Shown here: piece by piece, positions 53,127-64,000 of the stretch
How positions within the stretch are numbered: the first letter of the stretch is position 1
Layout: the number at the start of each line of letters is the position of its first letter
From: Polytrichum commune
Lineage: Eukaryota > Streptophyta > Polytrichopsida > Polytrichales > Polytrichaceae
Direction of reading: 5' to 3'
DNA length: 64,000 bases
Assembly: GCA_950295325.1 (NCBI GenBank)
Contig: OX485806.1
Span: 866,001-930,000, forward strand
Program-made: the position numbers and the translations under genes
The notes under the pieces: generated by a model
The model's database searches: none
Told to the model about the DNA's origin: nothing
What the model saw: only the letters and a program-made list of their open reading frames with translations

Positions 53127-54173
53127 GGGGCGGTTTACACTATGGATCATGAAGTTGGACCAGGGCTCTGCAAGGCAGTTGATTGGTTGTTGAAGTTCTC
53201 CCGGGACAACTTCGGTTTACACTAAGGAAAAAATGGCAGAGGGACCATGGAGGTTGAGGTCCCCAAAATATAATTTTTAAGGCCTAATAAATGCACTGAC
53301 ATGGTCCAACGGGTTTTGCGTTGAGGGAGGCAAGAGAGGTGGTCTGGTAGGAAAAGGCAAGGGCCCATGTCAAAGAAATACCATTTCAATAAATTTTTAA
53401 TGAATCTACCTTTTAAGCGCCTTAATTATACCATAGCCCATGAGACATACCAACACTACCTTGCCCTACCCGTTAAACCGGCTCACACGTGTTTCACCAA
53501 ACAACGCGGGACATCTAGAACTCAAGAATTCAAGTGCAGATTTTTTTTTTGGTCTACCAAATGCAATGTTTGGAAATTTGGGGCTTGTAATATACCGTTA
53601 GAAAGGTCTTGAAAATACCTTTCCAACGGTATATTACACACCCAATATGCTTACAAAATGCAGTTGCAAAAAAAAAATAAAAAATTGTAGTGGTTTAGTG
53701 ATTGTAGATCAGGGTAGTCAAAAGAAGTGCAATGGGAAATCTTCTAACATTAATTATCAAAGAATTGAAAATTAGTGTTGAGCAAGGTAGGGTGGTAACA
53801 ACATTAAATATAATCAAACACTAAATATCCTATTTAGTGTAGTGACAACACAAGGTACATGTCACATGTAAATTACATTGAGCATGTACAAATTAAATTG
53901 CTCGTTTTATTTTATTTAAAAAAATTGTTGTGAGAAGATTTGCAAGCCACATCTACCTTTTTTTTTAATATTAAAAAAAATCAGCACCTCCACTTTTTGG
54001 TGCATGGTCATTCTTCATGGTCCACATTCGGTTTACACCTAGTGAAGGGCCCATGAACCATGAAAACTAATATTTTAGTAACTCGGACCATGGAAGTCGT
54101 CCCATGAAGTCGTCCCACGCAAAATAGGCCTCTTACGTGGGACGACTTCATGTTCCATAGTGTAAACCGCCCC
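53127..54173. mobile_element. 1,047-bp non-autonomous TIR element, TTA target duplication
   Basis: Terminal inverted repeats GGGGCGGTTTACACTATGG (perfect over 19 bp, about 28 bp with one mismatch) are flanked by TTA on both sides. The empty sites in copies 1 and 2 read GTTTAGGATTATG. Its left about 250 bp and right about 770 bp match the ends of the 8.7-kb element next door, so it is an internal-deletion derivative. It has no coding capacity. Confidence 0.92.
53587..53638. other. Perfect-stem hairpin shared by both TIR elements
   Basis: TAATATACCGTT...AACGGTATATTA arms enclose GAAAGGTCTTGAAAATACCTTTCC, which itself pairs. The equivalent hairpin at 61988-62042 in the large element has different but still pairing arms. 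Confidence 0.75.
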
Positions 54174-55206
54174 TTAGGATTATGTGTGTTAGGGCCAATT
54201 TACATTATGGACCAGGAACTCGGACCAGGGCATTGTAAGAGCGTTGATTGGTTGCTAAACTTGTCCGGGGACCACTTCAGTTTACACTAAGGAAAAAATG
54301 GCAGAGGGACCATAGAGGTCAAGGTCCTCATAATACAATTTTCAAGGCCTAATAAATGCACTGACATGGTCCAATGCGTTTTGCGGTGAGAGAGGCGAGA
54401 GAGGTAGTTTGGTAGGAGAAGGCAAGGGCCCATGGTAGAGAAATGTTGTTATAATATTATTTTTTAATGAAATTGGTTTAGGGGTTCATCTCAAAGACGG
54501 CAAATGCTTGTTTCATTGAGATTTTTTTGTCAAAACAATATTGTTCCATTTATTTCGGGGAACAATATAATAACATCAAGTCAACAATATGGAGACAATA
54601 GAAAATGTACCAATGTAGAAACAATGGAGAAACAAAGCTTTGTGAAACAATGCATTCACAATGCCTAAACAACATTCATTGTCACAAAGTAAACACAATA
54701 TTGTAAGCATGATGATTTTTTATGTCAATTGCTTATTGAAACATCACTGTTACATTTTACATTGCAATAATATAAAAACAACTTTGCATTTTTGAATCAC
54801 GGTTTCTATGTTGATATTAAATTGAAGTGATGTTGATTACATTATCAAATGCAGGATTGTCATCTTACAAATGGCACGTCCCTTGACCTTCCAGGTAGTT
54901 ATTTTGAAGTAGTTCATGGAGTAAATAGGAGTAACAAATTATAAATTGAAACAATGACCTACAAACTAAGAGCTTCAGCCAAATGAAGATGCAAACCGTA
55001 ATGTAACTCTTCATACAAACACAAAGTATTTTTTGCAATTTGCAATTTCAACAAAACACAACAAATGTTTGATTAAAGGTTGTGTTCAATCATCTGCATT
55101 GTACACTACATACAAAATTTCAAACTGTACACACTAAGTAAGTTCTATCAAATCAATGGCACAAACACTTGAATTTCTATTACAATCTCCTGCATATAGC
55201 CTATTT

Positions 55207-57280
55207 TCACCGATCAACGTCAGCTTTAACTATGATAACCCGCGACATCCGCCAAAGATTTTTCTTGATCTCATCTTCAGCACACTTCATAGCACGGATG
55301 TGCATGGATGCATGGCCTTCTGTCAAATTTTTTCCATGCATGGCCAAATTCATCTGCAATAAGAATTATAGCCAATTTATATTAATTGGAGGTAATTACA
55401 TCATTTAATATTAAAAATTTAGAGGATGCCAGGTTAAGAATAATTTGACTCACCACGTGGTAAAAGAAACCACATTGCTCCAAAGTCACACAAGCAGTGC
55501 CCTTTCGATCATACCTCCTACCCAATACAACCTTAGCAATTGCACCATAAAAAGCTTGTGATCCATAAGGATCTGGCACTCCATTTGAGCCACTTCCAAA
55601 CCTCCAACGATCTCCTATACACACAATTCAGTACATGTCATAAGTGATTTAATAAAAGTTTTTTTTATCAATACTCATCTACATTTTAAGTACTTCAACG
55701 TTATGCATGGAAATTCATATGAACTAAATTAACAAATCCACATACCTTCACACAGTGTTCGTAACTGTGTTGCATATGTTTGCAAATCTTGAGGTGTAGC
55801 ATCTACTTCTGGTTTTGTTACCCCAAGAACCTTATACAACTCATTTCTCAAATCTCTTGTTATAGAACCTCTTCTCTCACGAATGTTGCGTGTGGCAAAC
55901 GAATGTAAGCTGGATTCTTCATCTCCAAGAGGTCCCCATTCTTTCATAAACTTTTCACGTATTGTGTGGTCATCAGGGGGTATGTTAAAGGCAGCCAAGA
56001 TGCATTCAACCAAAGTGTCCTCTGTTGGATACATAGTTGAAAAGACAAAATTTCCAAGAAGAATCTTTGTTGCAACATCGGTCATAACTTTCTGCAATAA
56101 ATAAAAAGTTATTCTCAGTTGTAATACCCAAAAAAAAAACATTCATTAACAAAGAAATGGCCATATTTTTAATTTAAAATATATTGACATACCTTTACAT
56201 GCTTCAATTGGCAACATTTCGGTTTTGAAGCGGTAGTCTCTTGGAACCTTTTCAGGGATTCTACGAGAACAAGGTTTTCTTTTGTGAGTTCTCTGGCTTT
56301 TTTCCTCCACGGATCATCTCTAAGCCGTTGTAATGCACTTCTCTCCAATGTAATGTGATCACCGGAAGCTTCAACTCCATTTTGTCTTTCAGCCACATGG
56401 CCTGCAACTTTCATCTTGTCTTCCCTCTAAATGGTCTTCCAATACCGGTACATCATGGCTGATACAGACAAATGTAAATCAATGTCTTGTAAACCACATT
56501 AAACATATACATGAGTTATATACCAAGATGCAGCACTGGGCATTGAATTAATATGAGTTTCACATAACAAACTTGTGTTCAGAAAGAGGGTTTCGCCTTG
56601 CTTCTGCATCTCTCATCATTTGATCTTGGCATCCACCGCCAACAACATGCTCTTTTGCTCCCAGACTACAACAATCATGGTTGCAATTACAACAAATTAG
56701 AGACAACTACTTTGCATTAAAATCATGTGAAATTAACATTAAATCAACCATCTTATACTAATATAATATATACAAGTGATACCTATGTCCAGGATGATTC
56801 ATCCTTCTTGTACTTGGACCAGGATGACCTCTATTGCCAGCCAAAGCTTGTTCTCCTTGCAAACTACTCAAATATAGCCTGAAAGTACCAATGTTATGAT
56901 CAAAACATTGATTAAAATTATGTGCACAAAGAACAAGGTAACTTAAGATTCAAGAGGAATGTGTAAATGAAAGAGTAGCTTCTAATAGAAATAGAAAGCC
57001 GTTCAATTTATGCTTGCCTGTCCAGAGGAGTTCCCAGTATCGTATCTGGCTGGTTGCCATGGGCATTGATCTCATCACAACCTCCATTTGAAGACTGGCT
57101 CAACCTCCTAACATTCTGGCTTAGAACAACCCTTCTATTCCGGCCTGCAAGCCTTTTGAATGCATTTGTGTAACAAAGTTGTGAACTGTTCCTTGCGCCT
57201 GTCATGGTTCCACTGAAACTAACCTGCCAAGCAACCTCTCCACAAAATGTTCCTGAAACTCTTAAAGGAAGGAAAGGCAC
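55207..57280 (-). CDS. Unrecognised spliced gene of the TIR transposon, about 7 exons
   Basis: Good minus-strand splice borders define exons at about 57020-57280, 56783-56880, 56579-56670, 56193-56430, 55746-56091, 55454-55614 and 55207-55353 (ending KADVDR and TGA at 55207-55209). Peptides include ALQRLRDDPWRKKARELTKE (basic helix), DVATKILLGNFVFST, IREKFMKEWGPLGDEESS, RGSITRDLRNELYKVLGV and YDRKGTACVTLEQCGFFYHVV. No domain is recognised; it has no MYB/SANT motif as expected for a Harbinger partner gene. The evenly short exons and conserved-looking peptides argue that it is a real gene of the element. Its start is uncertain. Confidence 0.55.
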
Positions 57281-58708
57281 GTGAAAGAGGCTAATAAATC
57301 AGAGTTGACTTATTATCCAACCTCAACAACACACGCACACAGCGAAAATTCGAATTGAATTATCCCTTCCGACTTATGCTGCGACGTCTCCCAAATTTCA
57401 CGAGAGAAAATCGGATTGTTCAGATTGTTCAGGATTGTGGAGAAAGAGGCATGTTCTGAAGGGAGACTCCATAATTCATTTCGAAGTGCCTTTCTCACTT
57501 CATTAGCATGTCGAAGCCACAGAGATTAAACCACAATGTGTGACAAAAGATAGCTCACCTTGAGCAAGAACAGACAACGAGTCTTCAAATTTTCACCGCG
57601 CCTTATGCAACGCACATTCGCTTTGCCTCCTACAAAAGCTTCTTGCAATCCTCCAAAGTGTCATTTCGTTTGCCTCCTCATTTCGTCATGTAAGACCAAA
57701 CATAACGATTTCATTTCTCAAAGTACAGCGCCAATACTACGCAAATTCTCCAAACCAAATGAAACACACATGAAAGAAACTGGACGATGAGTTAACTGGG
57801 CGTCGGTGGTGAGGCACAGTAGGCGGGTGATGGACGGAGCTTCGTAGTGGCAGCTATGGCGATTGCAATTTCTACAACAGCAACGCAAGCGAGACAGGGA
57901 CTCCACAAGAGCAAAAATGGTTGAATCGTGATCGGGAGGTGGTGCCATGTGCCCTCCCGCAAAGAAAAAAAACTCGGGCATGGCCATGGGATGGAAATTT
58001 ACTCTGCCCGGAGAAAGTCGCAAGAGATGGGCCTGCCCATAGGGCGGCCATAAGGCGGAGGTGGAGGCGGGCAGGGGAGGGCAGGGGAATGAAAACATTA
58101 CATTTTCTGCCCGTCCCCGTGCTTCTTGAGAGTCCCTCCGCGCGCTCTCTCCGGCTGAGCTAGCCTGGCCAGGCTTCTAGCATTGCATTCCTGCGCTGGC
58201 GATCGCCTTCCTTCTCTAATCCGGCGCCTCAATCTGCGCTTAACTTAGCTCAATCTCTGCGACCTCTTTGGTACCTCAATCGTCGCGTTGTTTGCATCTT
58301 CTCACGCACTCCTCGCAGGGAAGCAGACAGACAGAAGAGGTGGTAGTAAAGATCGATCGTAAAACGAGAGATAGAGAGAGAGACCGACCAGAGAATAGGA
58401 AAAAGAAGAAGAAGAAGAAGAAGAAATGGTTAGGTCTTGGCAAGATCGGGAGTCTCGTGTCGTCACTAGTACCAATCGAGAAGGAGGGAATGAGTAAAAT
58501 GGTAAATTTTCTTATCTGTAGCTATTGTCTCCTTGTGACGGATTTATTTATTTTTGCGTCTTGGAGATGATTTTCTTTTGCATCATGATTGGAAGGTGGA
58601 TTCTTCTTTCATCAAGAAGCTCGCAGCGGAGGTGTTTTCAATTTTATGGATTTAATGAGATTGGTTTGATGATATGATCCAAAATATAATCCAATAAATT
58701 GTTTGCAG
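57281..58708. promoter_or_regulatory. Divergent intergenic region of the TIR transposon
   Basis: GC-richer stretch (notably 57900-58260) between the head-to-head genes, with a purine-rich run (GAAGAAGAAGAAG, about 58402-58425). It probably holds both promoters and untranslated leaders. No N-terminal transposase exons were identified in it. Confidence 0.4.
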
Positions 58709-61346
58709 TGGCCTTCGACTTGTGGATCCATGGGGCTCTTCTCATTGGGTTTTCCCATTGCTATTCTCTTACATATGTGACCATCCTGAAGGGTGTAAGG
58801 TACTTGACTTTTCTATTGTGATTACAATTGATGAGAGTAACAATGAGAGTGTTATGTTCCTTATCCCCATTGGATTGTAGAAAAGATAAATTAAGTGATG
58901 ATGGTTCACTTGAATTATTCATTGATCCCTAACTAATGTTTTGAAATTTGATGTGTCAGGTGACGTGTACCTACGACACCAACAAGTGTCAATCACCTTG
59001 TAGCGTTTGTATGTGTGGAAAAGACCATCTTAGCGATGTTGACAAGAGGTTTTCAATGCGTACAGAGGAAGAAATGGAGAAGATATATCTTACAATGATG
59101 GAGGCAAGGAAAAATTCAAACACCAAAAAGGATTCTGATAACTTGTCTAAGGCGTGGTCACTCCATCCTGTTGCGGTAAGTTTGTTTTTACTTTAAGCAT
59201 CTTCAATGCCTCAAATACTTAATTGTTCAGTATTGTTGAAAACTTAATTGTTGAAAACTAATAGCCTACAAATGAAATTATGATAAAACAAAATCATGTC
59301 ATGATAACATCAAATAAAGAATTAAGGAAAGTCATGTCTTGAGGGGTTAGCATCAAATAAGGGGTTAATGCATACTGATGGTTTACTTGGTATGTGTATT
59401 CTTACAGAGTGCTCTCTGGGGGTTCAATGGGGGAACTACTAAACTTGGCAATCCATATGCAGCTATCAATGTTGATGTACTCCACCAAACAGATATTGGG
59501 ATTTTTAAAACCTTGGTTTCAATTTTGAGAGATATGTCTAGTGAAGGGGCAGTCTGCACTTCTAAGGCCATTTTTGAATTGGACAAGCGTTTGGCAACAA
59601 TACAAAAAGAATCAAGGTACTCTCATTACAGAGTTCCAGGCACTGATAAAGGAGGCTACTTCAACTCCAACGCTAACTTTGCTGCTTTTGAGCATCGGGC
59701 TGTAATGCAGGTAAGGTCTACATGTATTAGTTTTGTTTCTTACTTGGTTATTTTTTTTAGTATGCATTGTTTCTATAACACTTACAAAGATATTATTGTA
59801 TGTGTTTTGAACAGGTGATTGTGTTTTGTCTTATCAATCTCTTTGAGGATAATGTCATCAAGGCTTTTGTAATGTTTTTGAAATGGTACAAGTTGGCAAG
59901 TCGAAGCCATGAGCACACCAACAACTCATTGGAGCTCATGGATGACACCATGAACAGGTAATATTAATTCACTTGTTTAGTGCAACAATAATGTATATGT
60001 GTAAAATTCTCGTAATATTTCAAGAAAATATGTGTTGGTATATAAGTTTTTACTAATGAATATTGTTTGTTTTGATTCCAGGGCTGTTATGACTTTCAAA
60101 CAAGCTATGGGAAGGTGGCAAAAATCAGGCTTCAAAACAATCAAAATTCATGCTATGTCACATTTTTCAGATTGTATACGCAGATCAGGACTTCCGTGGG
60201 AGTATAGCACTAACCAATATGAACAACTTCATATTACACTAATGAAGAGGGGTTACAGAGCAAGTAACAAAAGGAATGCAACATCTCAAATTTTAAAACA
60301 CAACTACAGATTAAATGCTTTGCAAAAACTATCAATGAACAAGGATGGATATGAGGAAGACCAAGGCTGAAAAATACACTGCACTTGATGAGGTGAATGC
60401 TTCAACTTCCCTACACTTGATGAACTGAATACTGCAACTTCCTTTCCATCTAGAGGTTATTTTAGAAATTTTAAAATGGGTTTATGATTTTATAAGGTGT
60501 TGAGGAAAAACAATCTACTAACCTTATTAACATATTATGTCTAAGGCTGTTGCAACAGGAGCCAATATACTATCTGGAGATCGGGTCAACATGCAATTAT
60601 CTTGGATGAAAGAAGATTTTCAATTTTCTTATGCTTCAACACAATTAAATTTTGTACCCAAAAGTGCACAAAGGATCTTGATGGAGCAGCCTGAGTTACG
60701 TCAACAATTTATTGGAGCATTTGACCTATATAAAATGGATAACAAGTTGGTTTCAGATGAGGTAAATGTAAAATCATGATAGGCTTGTTTACTTAACCTT
60801 TAATAGTTTGTATGTCTGTAATATTCATAGAAGAATCAATGAAAGTAGTGTGTCGATTCAATCTTGTAATTATGTTACAAGAAACATTATTAACCAATGC
60901 ACGGATTCTAATGCAGGTCATCCGAATTTTTACATCCTTGGCCATACCATCAGGGTCTTCTAATCGCTTTGCTGATTGGCCTATGTACGCAAGAGCAGTA
61001 CATTCCTTTCATCACAGACCTTGGTTTAGTAGTGTAGCCGTTCAAATGGAAGCAAGTGGCCAAGATGAAGTGACATCATATGGACAGATAAGGCTTCTCT
61101 TTAAGGTAAATGTGATAAGTGAAGATGGGCAAAAACTTTGCAAAGAATTGGTATTTCTTAGAATGTACAGGGAAGTGCCTGCAAATCACCTTTCTAGCTA
61201 GACTAGTTGGTTGTCCTGAGCTTGTGTGGCAATCTTTGCCTACAGCCTATGTTGTTTTTGAAGTTGCTAGTGTATTACGTGCAATACATGTAGTACCCAA
61301 CTTTTCTAAGGTAGGACATTTCTTTCTCAATAAATACAAATTTTGA
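58709..61346 (+). CDS. Plavaka/KDZ-like transposase, C-terminal exons
   Basis: Spliced exons join in phase: 58709-58799 (SSHWVFPLLFSYICDHPEGCK), 58960-59175 (VTCTYDTNKCQSPCSVCMC), 59408-59710 (PYAAINVDVLHQTDIGIFK), 59815-59957 (FLKWYKLASRSHEHTNN) and 60082-60368 (KIHAMSHFSDCIRRSGLPWE, YEQLHITLMKRGYRASNKRN). Further pieces are at about 60490-60761, 60917-61200 (RIFTSLAIPSGSSNRFADWP) and up to 61346 (RAIHVVPNFSKVGHFFLNKY). The order DVLHQxxxGxFK, KIHAxxH, then HIxLxKxxYRASNKRN and a C-terminal HVVPNF-FxNKYxF is that of Plavaka/KDZ-type transposases (DUF6830-like region). Apparent frame breaks occur near 60365 and 61190, and the N-terminal half with the first catalytic residues was not found. 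The copy may therefore be defective. Confidence 0.7.
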
Positions 61347-62883
61347 TACAAAATTCATACTTTTTGACTGAGTATTTTCTTTTGTATTCACACAATATTG
61401 TATCTATATTGAATAACAGTAGAACTTTCCAACATTGAAACAATTGAGCATTGTAAAGGCAAAGAATCAACAGCCACTGACAAACCATTGTTTCAAGACC
61501 AATTTCCAACCATAGTATTACAATCATGTACGAAATTCGCATTGAACATGTTCAATTTGAATCAACATTGTGACATACTTCAATTGCAACAACATTGAGA
61601 TATTCTCTATTGAAACATTACATATTTAGTCATTGTTTTTTTAAATTTACAATGCCTTTACAATGGTTGATTGTGAATAGATTGTCACAATACAACAACT
61701 CATAGAAGGCAAATTTGAGATGTTGTATATACAACTCTTCCCACTAGGTAAGGCTCACAAGGCATACTTTTCAACATCTATATAATGTAATGAATCTTAA
61801 AGGCCAATATGCCCTCTATGTGCCTAGATCATATCATAACCCATGAAACATACCATTTCTACCATGTCCTACCACTTAAACTTGCTTCCACATGTTTCAT
61901 CAAACAATGTGGACATCTGGAACTCAAGAATTTGAGTGCATATTTGTTTTTTTGGTCTACCAATTGAAATGTTTGGAATTTGGGGGGCTTATCATGTACC
62001 GTTGGAAAGGTCTTGAAAATGCCATTCCAACAGTACATGATACGCCCCAATTTTCTTTTAAATTACACTTAAAAAAAATTTGTAGTTGTTAAGCAATTGT
62101 AGATCATGGTGGTCAAAAGAACCGCCATGGGAAAACGACTGCGGTTCTTTTTTGCATAGTTTTCTACTACACTAAATAGGATATTTAGTGCTTGATACAC
62201 TAAATATCAATAACCCTATGAAAGTCGATAACATTAAATGTAAACTCAAACACTAAATATCAACTATGGTAATATGTGGAAGTTACATGTTTTAATTTAG
62301 TGTTAGTAAGGATATGAAAAAAAAAAACAATGATTAGAGGAGAATTCCAACATATCCTCTAGCAAATCTTTTAACATTAATCATCAAAGAATTGAAAATC
62401 AGTGTTGAGCAAGGTACAGTGGTAACAACATTAAATATAATCAAACACTAAATATCCTAGTATTCAGTGTAGTGACAAAACAAGGTACATGTCACATGTA
62501 AATTACATTGGACATGTACAAATTAAATTGCCCATTCTTTTGTAAAAATTGTTGTGAGAAGATTTGCAAGCCATATCTTCAACACATTTAACAAGAAGTG
62601 AAGACAAGTGAAGCCCAAGAGAAGACAAGAGAATGGTGAAACTTGATTTTTTTTTAAATTGCCGTTTTTGGGCATGTATTATAAAAAATGAGCACATTCA
62701 CTTTTTGGTGCATGGTCATTCTTCTTGGTCCACATTCGGTTTACACCTAGTGAGGGGCCCAAAGCTTTCAAAACTAATTTTTTAAGAAGTCGGACCATGG
62801 AAGTTGGACCATGAACTCGGACCATTGAAAAAGGCCCTCTTCCATGGTCCGACTTCGTGGTCCATGGTGTAAACCGGCCCTTA

Positions 62884-63080
62884 CATACTTTATAGCAATT
62901 TGGGAGGAACATTCCATTAGTTTATGGACTTTGGAGTTGGGGATTTGTAGGTCTTGAAGGAGTTTAACAGTTGTTGTATGTATAGTGCCCCTTATTCCTA
63001 CCATGATCATAATGGGTGGTAGTATAATCCATCCTAGTGGGACAGGAATGGGTGGAGAATAGAGTATTTATCAAGTTTTA
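62884..63080. repeat. Right end of segmental repeat copy 3
   Basis: Matches 44018-44200 of copy 1 (CATTAGTTTATGGACTTTGG, then TGTATGTATAGTGCCCC and the following block). Non-coding. Confidence 0.7.
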
Positions 63081-63104
63081 ATAGTTGTTAGATTAGTGTC
63101 CTTT

Positions 63105-63435
63105 TTGTGTGGGAAAGGACCCCCATTCCTTCTAGTGTGTGAAGGTGCCAATATATGTCAGCTATGGCATCTGGCTTCAATGTCGTATCTTCTTTCCTGT
63201 CAACAAGCTTGTCATGCACCGACCAAATGAAGAGGGGTCATGTCAAGCTTCTTGAATTTCAATAACTTTTCTGATAGCTTTAACAGAAGCACAAGATCAG
63301 GATCTCTACAGCATAGCAGAATCATGTAATTGCACACCTTGGAGCCTCGATGTGGCCATCCATGACAACATTTGTGACATGAATGCCCTGTGGTTGATAC
63401 TCCTTCGCCAGGGACTGCGCAAGTGCTAGAAGTGC
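63105..63435 (-). pseudogene. Short-chain dehydrogenase/reductase remnant
   Basis: The minus strand reads LALAQSLAKEYQPQGIHVTN then VVMDGHIEAPR, ending at a donor AAG|GTGTGC. This is the region after the SDR active site (ALxxxLAxEFxPxGIHVxxVVIDG). Further on, in a different frame, it reads KPDAIADIYWHLHTLE, the usual C-terminal DPDAIAxxYWxLH motif. The frame changes and intervening stops indicate a decayed or partly retained gene fragment. The Rossmann N-terminus is absent. Confidence 0.5.
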
Positions 63436-64000
63436 TCAAAACAAATCTACCAATGTGTATGTCCTCCGGAGGGGAAGCGTGTGGCTATCAATTACCAGTC
63501 GGATGACTGGCCGAACCTTCAGGCCTGACTCGATATTGAGCAATCTTTGTTTACGAAGACACAGAGAATCGGTGCTTGTGCATGATGTACTTCAGAAATT
63601 CATTCCATAATATTGAAATGCCTTGATAAATTATAAGTTCTATAGGAGCTGTTTTTGTTTGTGGGATCAAAATAATACTAGCATATGAGTTATTGGAACC
63701 GGCGTCATCTTTTTGGAGTTCTTGTCATGCCTTCGAGGTGTCGATCCGAGTTCTTATGTTATTTGTCAACCTTGAAGATGTGTTGGGAGCATCCCGTGTC
63801 TGCCCCCAGCCCATGGAAAAATGTTTTGTTGGGAAGAGTGCAAGCTTTGGCGGTGGTGGGCATGGCATTCTGGCTCGGGTTGTCTGAGATGGGTTGGAGA
63901 TGGTTTTGATCTTGATTACGGTTTCCAATTTGGGAATGCCTGGAATATTCAGTGTCGTGTGGTATTTAATGGCACCTGGTAACTTCTCTAATGCCACTTC
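63436..64000. other. No gene assigned
   Basis: A plus-strand frame around 63693-63887 (RVLMLFVNLEDVLGASRVCP) and an overlapping minus-strand frame are open, but neither is recognised. The window edge may cut an exon. Confidence 0.4.

Larger units (their letters stand above)
54192..62880. mobile_element. 8,689-bp TIR DNA transposon with Plavaka/KDZ-like transposase
   Basis: Ends GGGCCAATTTACATTATGG and CCATGGTGTAAACCGGCCC form imperfect inverted repeats over about 39 bp, flanked by TTA (54189-54191 and 62881-62883). Copies 1 and 2 of the host repeat provide the unoccupied site. Inside are two divergent spliced genes separated by a GC-richer region at about 57300-58600, with the transposase on the plus strand. 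A TTA duplication with GGGC-starting ends recalls PIF/Harbinger, but the transposase does not look like Harbinger DDE, so superfamily placement is open. Confidence 0.85.
52388..63080. repeat. Segmental repeat, copy 3 (split by two TIR elements)
   Basis: 52388-53126 matches about 37790-38108 joined to 41588-41969 and 43913-43960, with both copy-1 insertions absent. The match continues as GGATTATGTGTG between the two TIR elements and as CATACTTTATAGCAATTTGG after 62880 to about 63080. Confidence 0.75.

Noticed and set aside
58268-58570. Lys-rich frame in the transposon's divergent region
   Set aside because: Driven by the GAA/AAG purine run; more likely untranslated leader than transposase N-terminus.
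54192-62880. Calling the 8.7-kb element PIF/Harbinger outright
   Set aside because: TTA duplication and GGGC ends fit, but the transposase motifs match Plavaka/KDZ and no MYB/SANT partner was seen.

Overview
This window looks like repeat-dense nuclear DNA of a land plant. The signs are splice-site-bounded exons, an interstitial run of the plant telomere repeat TTTAGGG, plant-type LINE and Ty3/gypsy retrotransposons, and an ankyrin-repeat membrane protein with a PGG-type tail. The PGG segment (LIASIAFASWLQPPLG) and the transposon families suggest a non-seed plant (bryophyte, lycophyte or fern) more than an angiosperm, but I cannot fix the taxon from sequence alone. I recognise one ordinary host gene with confidence (ankyrin/PGG, 27.3-28.8 kb). 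Almost everything else with coding character is mobile-element-derived or of unknown origin.

Layout. 1-3.4 kb: a minus-strand, intron-containing gene leaving the window at the left. It has a DGQH/ParB-like domain and, further on, a segment resembling the motif I end of an N4/N6 DNA methyltransferase. Its introns carry arrays of a palindrome with arms GTTTGGGTCG and CGACCCAAAC around two variable bases. 3.4-7.9 kb: non-coding DNA with several local duplications. 7.87-8.61 kb: twelve more copies of the palindrome, just ahead of a roughly 1000-residue DUF7869-like putative transposase (8.79 kb onward). That gene is split by a 9.96-kb Ty3/gypsy retrotransposon (11,683-21,642), and its last 64 codons resume in frame at 21,647. 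The retrotransposon encodes gag, zinc knuckles, protease, a complete C5 cytosine DNA methyltransferase domain, RT, RNase H, integrase and a C-terminal PHD finger. It is broken by four in-frame stops and a frameshift at the RT catalytic motif.

22-35 kb: a repeat family ending in TGTCGCAACCC (one copy at 22.6-23.4 kb, one as a 1.37-kb inverted-arm structure at 32.8-34.1 kb), a decayed minus-strand non-LTR retroelement (23.4-25.3 kb), the ankyrin/PGG gene, and long empty stretches. 35.5-63.1 kb: three diverged copies of one segment. Comparing them exposes insertions by their empty sites: a 3.45-kb insert with 26-bp flanking repeats, a 1.94-kb element with 15-bp terminal inverted repeats and an 8-bp target duplication, a young 5'-truncated L1-type LINE, and a matched pair of TIR elements with TTA target duplications (1,047 bp and 8,689 bp).

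The 8.7-kb TIR element carries two divergent spliced genes: a Plavaka/KDZ-like transposase (+) and an unrecognised partner (-). The 1-kb element is its internally deleted derivative. 63.1-64.0 kb holds a short-chain dehydrogenase remnant and unassigned sequence.
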